Source of the DNA: Desulfuromonadales bacterium C00003068
GTDB taxonomy: Bacteria > Desulfobacterota > Desulfuromonadia > Desulfuromonadales > Desulfuromonadaceae
Direction: 5' to 3'
Length of the DNA: 11,286 nucleotides
NCBI GenBank assembly: GCA_001751155.1
Contig: MAXR01000066.1
Location: 1-11,286 of the forward strand
This document shows, piece after piece, positions 5,287 to 11,286 of this stretch. The notes beneath the pieces are model-generated. The model was not told where the DNA came from. It saw nothing but the letters and a program-made list of their open reading frames with translations, and did not search any database. Every line of letters starts with the position of its first letter. Positions within the stretch are counted from its first letter, which is position 1. Position numbers and translations under genes: made by a program.

Positions 5287-8133
5287 TTATAGTTCAGTTT
5301 TAAACTCTTCCATTTCGTAGGCTTCAATCACATCACCCACTTTAATGTCATTGTATTTTTCAAGACCAATACCGCACTCGTAACCTGTTGCAACTTCTTT
5401 CGCATCATCCTTGAAACGCTTAAGGGAATTAAGAATACCTTCCCAAACCACGATACTATCGCGGACCAAACGAACCTTCGCATTGCGAGTAACCTTGCCA
5501 TCAAGCACCATACAACCAGCGATGGTACCAACTTTTGACACACCAAATGTTTCACGAACCTCAACACGACCTAGATGTTTCTCACGCAAAGTCGGCGCAA
5601 GTAAACCCTCCATCGCATCGCGAATATCGTTAACCGCGTCGTAAATGATGCTGTAGAGGCGAATATCAACACCCTCTTTTTCAGCCAATTGCGCTGCTTT
5701 CGCTTCAGGACGAACACTAAAACCAATAACAATAGCATCCGATGCCGAAGCAAGCGAAATATCACTTTCAGTGATACCACCAACTCCCGTATGAACAACA
5801 GTCAGGCGACAATTTGCGGTGGTCAATTTACCCAGAGTGTCCTTCACGGCCTCAACAGAGCCCTGAACGTCAGCCTTAACAATAACTTTAAGCTCTTCGA
5901 CGTTACCCTCTTGAATACGTGCATACAGTTGGTCTAATGACAAGCGACTTGTTTGCGCCAACTCAGCTTCACGAAGCTTATGTTGACGATGCATTGCAAC
6001 CTCTTTAGCCGTCTTCTCATTCTCCAAAGCATGCAGATTATCACCCGCATCAGGAACACCTTGCAATCCAGTAACCTCAACAGGAACTGAAGGACCCGCT
6101 TCGGTCACTTTCATACCAAGATCATTGATCATGGTACGAACACGGCCGAAATGTAAACCAGCGACAATTGGATCACCAACACGCAACGTACCATCCTGAA
6201 CAAGTACCGTAGCAACAGCACCACGACCTTTATCAAGACGTGCTTCAACGATAGTTCCTCGACCGCGTTTTGTTGGATCAGCTTTTAATTCTAGAACTTC
6301 TGCTTGCAACAAAACCATCTCTAACAGTTGATCTAGGTTGGTTTGTTGCTTGGCTGAGACCTCAACAAAGATTGTCTCACCACCCCATTTTTCGGGAACC
6401 ATCTCAAACTCAGTCAGTTCTTGCATAACACGTTCAGTGTTAGCGCCTTCTTTATCTATTTTATTCACGGCGACGATGATTGGAACACCAGCGGCCTTAG
6501 AGTGACTAATCGCTTCCTTAGTCTGTGGCATAACACCATCATCAGCAGCCACAACAAGAATGACAAGGTCAGTGACTTTTGCACCACGTGAACGCATTGC
6601 AGTAAAAGCTTCATGACCAGGGGTATCGAGGAAGCAGATCGTTTTATCATTGATCTGAACATCGTATGCACCAATGTGTTGCGTAATTCCACCAGCTTCA
6701 CCGTCAGCAATATTAGCTTTACGGATCGCATCCAACAAACTTGTCTTACCGTGGTCAACGTGACCCATGATCGTGACAACAGGAGGACGTTCTACAGCGT
6801 TAGTCGACTCTACGTCTTCATCAATTTGAATATCATCGGAACTTAAGATACTAATTTCGTCAAAGGCAACGTTTTCAACTTCATAATTGAAATCCGCAGC
6901 AAGGATCGCAGCACTCTCAAAATCGAGAGGATGGTTAATAGTAACCATCGAGCCTTGACTCATGAGTTCACGAATTAGTTCATTCGCCTTAACGCCCATC
7001 CGTTTCGCTAGCTCACCAACAGTGATCACATCGCTAATTCGAATCTTACGCTTAATCGCCTTAGGAATCGTAATTTCAGTCTTCTTGGCAACTTTAGGTT
7101 GTTTTTTACCACGGCGACCACGTCCACCACGATCGGGCTCAAATACTTCCATCCGATCACGACGACGACGTTGATTGCCATCACCAGCCGGTGCTGCACC
7201 AGCATAATCGCCACCCTTGGCACCCTTCTTTTTCTTACGATTGGCGCGCTGATCACGGCCCGCATCGCCAGCAGGAGCTTCAGGAGTCATTGGTGGCCGA
7301 CCAGCAGATGGCCGTGCCGGAGCACCTGATCTTGTTGGAGCACCTGGTCGCGTTGGAGCACCCGGTCTCGTTGGAGCACCCGGTCGAGCTGGAGCACCTG
7401 GTCGTGCTGGAGCGCCTGGTCGTGCTGAACCTGGTTGTGGCTTACGAGTCTGTGGTTTACGACCTCGTGCGTTACCTTCGCCGCGTAACGCGGATTGGGG
7501 CAATTCAACGCGGCCTAAAATTTTAGCACCACCAGTTGTTGGTTTTGTTACATCTTTAGCTTCAGCAGCAGTGGAAACAATTGCAGCAACATTTCGCGTT
7601 GCCGCTTTACGTTTTGGTGCTGGCGGAGCAGGTGCTTCAGCAACAGCGTCCTTAACGACTTTAGCTTTTGATGTTTCTGCTTTTACCGGTTCAACCTCAG
7701 GAGCTTCCGCAACAACAGCAGATTCAGTTTCAACCTCCTTGGCAGGAACAACCTTATCGACCACTGGCTCAACTGCGGCTTCAACAACAGCAGGAGCATC
7801 GTCTACAGTCTCTTCGACCGTTGGCTGCACAACAGGAGCTACCTCTTCAACAACGGCTGGCTCTTCAATGGCAACAACCTCTTCCACGACTGGCTGAGGT
7901 GGTTCAACCTTACGCCGACGACGTATCAATCCCGTGTTTACACGTTCTTCGTCGAAGGATACTGGGGGGGTCTCGGTCGATGCCTTCATCTTATCCAATG
8001 AACGTACCGCCTCTTCATCAACAACACTCATATGACTTTTAGCCTCAATTCCTGCCTGCTGCAAACGTTCGAGCAGTTCTTTATTTTCAACGCCCATTTG
8101 CTGTGCCAGTTCGTATATTCTAATTTTCGCCAT
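5287..8133 (-). CDS. infB: Translation initiation factor IF-2
   Basis: A GTPase that brings fMet-tRNA to the 30S subunit and promotes subunit joining. The 948-residue protein opens with an IF2_N domain (about 1-50). A long low-complexity linker follows (about 60-360), first rich in Val, Glu, Ala and Pro, then in Arg, Gly, Lys and Pro. A second IF2_N-type domain lies at about 365-425. The G domain has GHVDHGKT (457-464), the switch threonine in GGITQHIG (T484), DTPGH (503-507) and NKID (557-560). Domains II, III and the tRNA-binding C-terminal domain complete the protein. The ATG overlaps the preceding stop as TGATG, with a GGGGGA ribosome binding site upstream. The linker contains a six-copy hexapeptide repeat encoded at 7319-7426. 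Confidence 0.98.
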   Translation of the reverse strand: MAKIRIYELAQQMGVENKELLERLQQAGIEAKSHMSVVDEEAVRSLDKMKASTETPPVSFDEERVNTGLIRRRRKVEPPQPVVEEVVAIEEPAVVEEVAPVVQPTVEETVDDAPAVVEAAVEPVVDKVVPAKEVETESAVVAEAPEVEPVKAETSKAKVVKDAVAEAPAPPAPKRKAATRNVAAIVSTAAEAKDVTKPTTGGAKILGRVELPQSALRGEGNARGRKPQTRKPQPGSARPGAPARPGAPARPGAPTRPGAPTRPGAPTRSGAPARPSAGRPPMTPEAPAGDAGRDQRANRKKKKGAKGGDYAGAAPAGDGNQRRRRDRMEVFEPDRGGRGRRGKKQPKVAKKTEITIPKAIKRKIRISDVITVGELAKRMGVKANELIRELMSQGSMVTINHPLDFESAAILAADFNYEVENVAFDEISILSSDDIQIDEDVESTNAVERPPVVTIMGHVDHGKTSLLDAIRKANIADGEAGGITQHIGAYDVQINDKTICFLDTPGHEAFTAMRSRGAKVTDLVILVVAADDGVMPQTKEAISHSKAAGVPIIVAVNKIDKEGANTERVMQELTEFEMVPEKWGGETIFVEVSAKQQTNLDQLLEMVLLQAEVLELKADPTKRGRGTIVEARLDKGRGAVATVLVQDGTLRVGDPIVAGLHFGRVRTMINDLGMKVTEAGPSVPVEVTGLQGVPDAGDNLHALENEKTAKEVAMHRQHKLREAELAQTSRLSLDQLYARIQEGNVEELKVIVKADVQGSVEAVKDTLGKLTTANCRLTVVHTGVGGITESDISLASASDAIVIGFSVRPEAKAAQLAEKEGVDIRLYSIIYDAVNDIRDAMEGLLAPTLREKHLGRVEVRETFGVSKVGTIAGCMVLDGKVTRNAKVRLVRDSIVVWEGILNSLKRFKDDAKEVATGYECGIGLEKYNDIKVGDVIEAYEMEEFKTEL
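7319..7426 (-). repeat. Six tandem 18-bp repeats in the infB linker (P-G-A-P-A/T-R)
   Basis: Six consecutive 18-base units start at 7319, 7337, 7355, 7373, 7391 and 7409. On the plus strand each reads GGAGCNCCYGNTCNNGYT, with variation mostly at third codon positions. They encode a proline-, glycine- and arginine-rich hexapeptide at about residues 236-272 of IF-2. Because each unit is a multiple of three, copy number can change without breaking the frame. It is a coding repeat, not a CRISPR or intergenic element. Confidence 0.93.
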
Positions 8134-8729
8134 CAGAGTTCCCCCATTACATACGTATATCGTTGCAGCTCTTGATTTAATGTTTGCGCCAAAGGACTTT
8201 TCATCAAAGCCAACACACTTCGCTCTGATAAGCCTAACGCTTGCCCTATTGCCGCTTTATCAAAACACTCAACCAGTGGCACGTTTGCTCGTGTTGTTCG
8301 CTCACGTACTTTCGAACCAACACCTTGCGTAATATCATTCGCCATCAACACCCATGCAATATCACGAGGATTTTTAAGCGATGAAATAACTAACTGGCTT
8401 CCACTACTAACCAGACTAGCCTTACGTGCCATACCCATCAGATTCAATACTCGAGCCCTTACCTGCTCCTGCAAAGAACTGATCAGTTGTTCAACATCAA
8501 CATTGAGTTGAGAATTTTTTAAAGACCGTGTAAACGCTTTGCGTTGCACAGCTTGTGTCATACATTTTTTATTCAAACAAGTATAGCTTCCGCGGCCAGG
8601 AAGTTTATGCTGATAATCAACCAGCAAACTGCCATCGGGTGCTGAAACATACCGAACAAGTGTCTCTTGCGCCTCTGTTGCGTGGCAAGCGATACAAGTC
8701 CTTAAGACCTTACGTGTTTCTTTTACCAA
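8133..8729 (-). CDS. YlxR (DUF448) – L7Ae-like RNA-binding fusion protein
   Basis: The 198-residue protein joins two domains. Residues 1-75 are YlxR-like: RTCIACH with C12 and C15, GRGSY at 45-49, further cysteines at 51 and 56, then a basic helix. Residues 92-190 resemble L7Ae/Ylx[17 protein letters not shown], then [10 protein letters not shown], and a closing [20 protein letters not shown]. In Bacillus subtilis these are two separate genes, ylxR and ylxQ, at the same place between nusA and infB. Both domains are thought to bind nucleic acid; a precise role is not known to me. The start is TTG (8727-8729). It is the only usual start codon between the upstream in-frame stop (8736-8738) and the CIAC motif, and a GGAG lies nine bases before it. 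The stop overlaps the infB start. Confidence 0.9.
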   Translation of the reverse strand: MVKETRKVLRTCIACHATEAQETLVRYVSAPDGSLLVDYQHKLPGRGSYTCLNKKCMTQAVQRKAFTRSLKNSQLNVDVEQLISSLQEQVRARVLNLMGMARKASLVSSGSQLVISSLKNPRDIAWVLMANDITQGVGSKVRERTTRANVPLVECFDKAAIGQALGLSERSVLALMKSPLAQTLNQELQRYTYVMGEL

Positions 8730-8759
8730 AGAGATTTACTCCACTTGATCCATTACGGA

Positions 8760-9950
8760 TTATTCTTCGACAACATCATCTTCGACAACATCATCTTCGA
8801 CAACATCATCTTCGACAACATCGACACTACTCTCTTCAAGAGCCTCAGTGACATCGCCTTCAACCGGTGCAGCATCTTCTGCTTCGTCACCATCAATGAG
8901 GTCTTCTTGCTCAATTTCAGCAGCCCGCGTCTCACTTTTAATATCGATTTTCCAACCGATCAAACGAGCAGCCAAACGTACATTTTGACCCTTCTTACCA
9001 ATCGCTAAAGACAACTGGTCGTCAGGAACAACAATCTCCATCGCTTGTCCATCATTGTCAACATATACACGCGAAACATCTGCAGGTGCTAATGCTGAAC
9101 AAGCAAAGCGAGCCATATCATGGCTCCAAGGGATAATGTCAATTTTTTCGCCGCGCAATTCTGAAACAACATTTTGTACACGTGAACCACGCATGCCAAC
9201 ACAAGCGCCTACTGGGTCGACATCAGGGTCATGCGAAACGACAGCAATCTTAGCACGACTACCGGGCTCACGAGAACAGGCAATGATCTCAACAATCCCC
9301 TCTGCAATCTCAGGAACTTCAGTTTTAAACAATTCAATCACCAAGCTTGGATGGGTACGCGACATGATAATCTGCGGCCCCTTCGGTGACATCTTAACTT
9401 CAGCAATATAAGCGCGAACACGATCAGACTGACGGTAATTCTCACGAGGAACCTGCTCGCGATGAGGAAGCAACGCTTCAGCGCGACCAAGATCAATAAT
9501 CAGATCTCCACGCTCATAACGGCGAACAATACCGTTTACTAACTCACCAACACGATCCTTGAATTCTTTGTAAATTCCTTCGCGCTCTGCTTCGCGTACT
9601 TTTTGAATAATAACCTGTTTTGCAGTTTGCGCAGCAATACGACTAAAAGTACCAGAGTCCATCTTCATCCCGAGGGAGTCACCACACTCAACCTCAGCAT
9701 CAATCTCTTGAGCTTCCCTGAGATCGATCTCTTTGTAAGAGTCTTGGACTTCGTCTACAACGGTAACAAACTCAAATAATTCAACTTCACCTTGATCATT
9801 GTTGTAATGAGCTTCAAGTTCGCGTGTATTGCGATACTTTTTATTTGCAGCGGAAAGAACAGCAGACTCCAACGCCTCAACTAACACAGAACGTTCGACG
9901 CTTTTATCTTTTACCACCTGATCAATAACGTGGTTGAGATTCGCAACCAT
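8760..9950 (-). CDS. nusA: Transcription termination/antitermination factor NusA
   Basis: It binds RNA polymerase and nascent RNA, enhancing pausing and intrinsic termination, and takes part in rRNA antitermination. The 396-residue protein has the N-terminal RNAP-binding domain (about 1-130), an S1 domain (about 135-200, [21 protein letters not shown]), KH1 with GMRG at 252-255 and KH2 with GKKG at 318-321. It lacks the two acidic repeats (AR1/AR2) that lengthen the E. coli protein to 495 residues. Instead it ends in a strongly acidic tail from about residue 350, finishing in a repeated V-V-E-D-D pentapeptide. The ATG has an AGGAG ribosome binding site. It lies between rimP and ylxR, its usual place. 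Confidence 0.98.
   Translation of the reverse strand: MVANLNHVIDQVVKDKSVERSVLVEALESAVLSAANKKYRNTRELEAHYNNDQGEVELFEFVTVVDEVQDSYKEIDLREAQEIDAEVECGDSLGMKMDSGTFSRIAAQTAKQVIIQKVREAEREGIYKEFKDRVGELVNGIVRRYERGDLIIDLGRAEALLPHREQVPRENYRQSDRVRAYIAEVKMSPKGPQIIMSRTHPSLVIELFKTEVPEIAEGIVEIIACSREPGSRAKIAVVSHDPDVDPVGACVGMRGSRVQNVVSELRGEKIDIIPWSHDMARFACSALAPADVSRVYVDNDGQAMEIVVPDDQLSLAIGKKGQNVRLAARLIGWKIDIKSETRAAEIEQEDLIDGDEAEDAAPVEGDVTEALEESSVDVVEDDVVEDDVVEDDVVEE
8766..8825 (-). repeat. Four tandem 15-bp repeats encoding the acidic NusA C-terminus
   Basis: The plus-strand unit TTCGACAACATCATC occurs three times without change (8766-8780, 8781-8795, 8796-8810). A fourth copy at 8811-8825 differs only in its last three bases. 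It encodes the pentapeptide D-D-V-V-E in the last residues of NusA. The near identity at the DNA level, including synonymous positions, points to recent expansion by slippage. Confidence 0.95.
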
Positions 9951-9999
9951 TATAAATCTCCTATACTTTTTCTATTCCTGACCCATTCAGGCAACGGAA

Positions 10000-10031
10000 G
10001 TATCAACGAGGTAAGCAACCCACCTTGATAC
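10000..10031 (-). other. Inverted repeat between rimP and nusA
   Basis: GTATCAA (10000-10006) and TTGATAC (10025-10031) are perfect 7-base complements. A 3-bp inner stem (GGT with ACC) follows after a small bulge. It sits in the 97-base gap before nusA and has no T-tract, so it is not a terminator. It could be an RNA-processing or control structure in the nusA leader, or chance. A separate AT-only-type dyad (10039-10055) overlaps the rimP stop codon. Confidence 0.35.
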
Positions 10032-10047
10032 AGATTTTAGTTTTATT

Positions 10048-10536
10048 TTAAAACTGAGGTTCAATATTCACTTTATCAATATCGACCTGAGCAAGCCCTA
10101 CACGGCCTTCGGGCTGATCCTGTTGATCAACAATAACCTTACCCTGTTCTAGGCCAATCAACTCACCAACAAATGTCTTGCGCAGATAACCTCGCCCATC
10201 GGGATCAAGTGCTACGAGTGTTTTCACTCGAACAACCTCCCCTTTAAAACGTTCAAAGTCTGCATCTTTTTTTATAATTCGGTCCATCCCGGGAGATGAA
10301 ACCTCCAGCCGATACGCGACAGTGATCACTTCTTCAACATCAAGGACAGCACTCAGTTCACGACTAAATGCAGCACACTGGTCAAGATTAATACCACCGA
10401 CCTTATCAAGATAAAAGCGCAACAACCACTCAGAACCAATTTGTTGATATTCAAGATCGACCAATTCAAGTTCCTGCTCATCTAAAATAGGATCAGCAAT
10501 CAACATAACCTGCGCTATTGTTTGTTCAAATACCAT
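10048..10536 (-). CDS. rimP: Ribosome maturation factor RimP
   Basis: A 30S assembly factor needed for efficient maturation of the subunit. The 162-residue protein has the expected two-domain layout. The N-terminal part holds LVDLEYQQIGSEWLLRFYLDK and GGINLDQCAAFSRELSAVLD. The signature EVSSPGMDR follows, then a C-terminal SH3-like beta domain with FKGEVVRVKT. Length is near the family norm. The ATG (10534-10536) has an AGGG motif upstream. The U-tract of a terminator ends about 14 bases before this start. It leads the cluster, as in E. coli where rimP precedes nusA and infB. Confidence 0.96.
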   Translation of the reverse strand: MVFEQTIAQVMLIADPILDEQELELVDLEYQQIGSEWLLRFYLDKVGGINLDQCAAFSRELSAVLDVEEVITVAYRLEVSSPGMDRIIKKDADFERFKGEVVRVKTLVALDPDGRGYLRKTFVGELIGLEQGKVIVDQQDQPEGRVGLAQVDIDKVNIEPQF

Positions 10537-10549
10537 TTACGAACCCTGT

Positions 10550-10580
10550 AAAAACAAAAAAAGTGAGCTAATAGCTCACT
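10550..10580 (-). terminator. Rho-independent terminator immediately upstream of rimP
   Basis: AGTGAGCT (10573-10580) pairs perfectly with AGCTCACT (10562-10569, minus-strand reading) around a 3-base loop. On the minus strand TTTTTTTGTTTTT follows. It would end transcription from the upstream methyltransferase gene. However, the U-tract reaches to within about 14 bases of the rimP ATG, leaving no room for a promoter between them, so it may also act as an attenuator of the rimP operon. Confidence 0.88.
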
Positions 10581-10611
10581 TCCCAAATGAATGAAAAGGT
10601 TTAAATCCCGC

Positions 10612-10642
10612 ATTATTTAGCATGCTGGAATAAAAATAACAA
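10612..10642 (-). promoter_or_regulatory. Possible rimP-operon promoter region with a palindrome
   Basis: In the gap after the methyltransferase gene, TTATT (10613-10617), AGCATGCT (10619-10626) and AATAA (10629-10633) form a dyad that could be an operator. On the minus strand a weak -35-like TTGTTA (10637-10642) precedes a TG-extended -10-like sequence, TAAATA (10614-10619), with a 17-base spacer. If real, the transcript leader would contain the terminator at 10550-10580. The hexamer matches are poor (4/6 and 3/6), so this is tentative. Confidence 0.25.
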
Positions 10643-10678
10643 GTAAAAAGTCTACAGCCAACACACAGAAACGGAGAA

Positions 10679-11286
10679 CTAAAGATCACAGTCTCGCGAA
10701 GTTATCTGGCGTAACACGGCAAGCACTTCTGTGTGTGCCGTCTGCGGAAACATATCAATTGGCTGTATTGATTCCAGTTGATAACCACCATCAATCAATA
10801 CAGTCAAATCACGCAACAATGTTTGCTGATCACACGAGACATAAACGATCGATCGCGGCGTCAACTTCAATAGCGGCATCAATGCTTCCTTAGCTCCAGC
10901 ACGAGGCGGATCGAGAACAACAACATCAACCTCTTCCGACATTGACTCCATAAAGTTCTCAACACGACAGCTATGAAACATCACATTCTCACACCCCGCA
11001 GCGGCAGCGTTCTTTTCAGCTGAAGCAATAGAGGGTGCATAACCTTCCACGCCGATCACGTGCTTGGCCTGACGTGCAAGTGGCAAAGAAAAGTTTCCCA
11101 TACCACAATACAGATCAAGGACCGTATCATCACCACAAAGCTGAGCTTCGTGCAACACCATTTCAACCAGGTGGCAATTCTGCTTTAAGTTGATTTGAGC
11201 AAACCCGCCAACTCCGTAGGTTAATGTGATCGCTGGCGTATCCACCTCAATCGACACACCAACCTCGCCGCGTATGTGCCGTAACA
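10679..11286 (-). CDS. rlmD: RNA m5U methyltransferase, RlmD/TrmA family (5' end beyond window)
   Basis: It transfers a methyl group from SAM to C5 of a uridine in RNA; RlmD acts at 23S U1939. The visible C-terminal part has the substrate-side GGFAQINLKQN motif, the SAM-binding LDLYCGMGNFSLPLA, VVLDPPRAGA, the catalytic cysteine in IVYVSCDQQTLLRDL, and the closing FPQTAHTEVLAVL with the general-base region. The frame stays open to the window edge (…R-H-I-R-G-E-V-G-V before the GTG at 11255-11257), so that GTG is an internal valine and the gene is truncated by the window, not broken. RlmD is preferred over other m5U methyltransferases, but a related enzyme such as an RlmCD type cannot be excluded. 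A terminator follows before rimP. Confidence 0.88.
   Translation of the reverse strand, partial: LRHIRGEVGVSIEVDTPAITLTYGVGGFAQINLKQNCHLVEMVLHEAQLCGDDTVLDLYCGMGNFSLPLARQAKHVIGVEGYAPSIASAEKNAAAAGCENVMFHSCRVENFMESMSEEVDVVVLDPPRAGAKEALMPLLKLTPRSIVYVSCDQQTLLRDLTVLIDGGYQLESIQPIDMFPQTAHTEVLAVLRQITSRDCDL

Noticed and set aside
7319..7426. CRISPR-like array
   Set aside because: The units are directly adjacent 18-mers without spacers and lie in frame within infB. The same applies to the 15-mers at 8766-8825 in nusA.
7191..7526. Plus-strand frame with a regular E-H-L/P-V repeat
   Set aside because: It is the complement of the in-frame IF-2 linker repeat. The infB frame continues through it with a clear product, and there is no ribosome binding site on the plus strand.
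7571..7897. Plus-strand Ser/Thr/Ala-rich frame
   Set aside because: It is a shadow of the Val/Glu/Ala-rich IF-2 linker: GTT, GAA and GCT codons read backwards as Asn, Ser, Thr and Ser types. It has no homology signature.
8736..8753. Five-codon frame M-D-Q-V-E between nusA and the ylxR fusion
   Set aside because: It overlaps the GGAG ribosome binding site of the next gene and is most simply chance. Its stop is the in-frame stop upstream of the TTG start.

Overview
This is a housekeeping window. It holds one long, nearly gap-free block of translation, ribosome-maturation and RNA-turnover genes, all on the minus strand. In transcription order (high to low coordinate) it reads: 3' part of an RNA m5U methyltransferase (RlmD-like), then rimP, nusA, a ylxR–L7Ae fusion, infB, rbfA, an nrnA-type DHH phosphoesterase, truB, rpsO and pnp. 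At the far edge there may be the first codons of another gene. I see no tRNA, rRNA, insertion sequence, CRISPR array, phage gene or plausible plus-strand gene.

The gene order and the protein sequences suggest a deltaproteobacterium, probably near the Desulfuromonadales (Geobacter/Pelobacter/Desulfuromonas relatives). The YlxR and L7Ae-like domains are fused in one protein, and a DHH phosphoesterase sits between rbfA and truB. Base composition looks moderate and clearly below that of GC-rich Geobacter species. The placement is inference from protein style, not a database result.

Layout: 11286-10679, RlmD-like (5' end beyond the window). 10678-10537, a gap with an intrinsic terminator whose U-tract ends only about 14 bases before the rimP start codon. 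10536-8133, rimP, nusA and ylxR-L7Ae. 8133-5287, infB, overlapping the previous stop as TGATG. 5286-5161, a gap with a strong hairpin and a consensus-like promoter that overlaps the rbfA ribosome binding site. 5160-2950, rbfA, nrnA and truB, tightly packed. 2949-2834, a rpsO leader with mutually exclusive pairings. 2833-2567, rpsO, followed by a terminator. 2522-2354, a pnp leader with a long rod-shaped hairpin and nine U. 2353-257, pnp, closed by a 15-bp terminator stem. 170-1, the probable promoter and start of the next gene.

How the genes work together: RimP and RbfA mature the 30S subunit, S15 (RpsO) is a primary 16S binder, IF-2 starts translation, and TruB modifies tRNA U55. NusA controls pausing, termination and antitermination. 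NrnA and PNPase degrade RNA from long chains down to nanoRNAs. The coding content is ordinary. The material most worth checking lies between the genes: four leader or intergenic RNA structures at the points where such operons are usually regulated.
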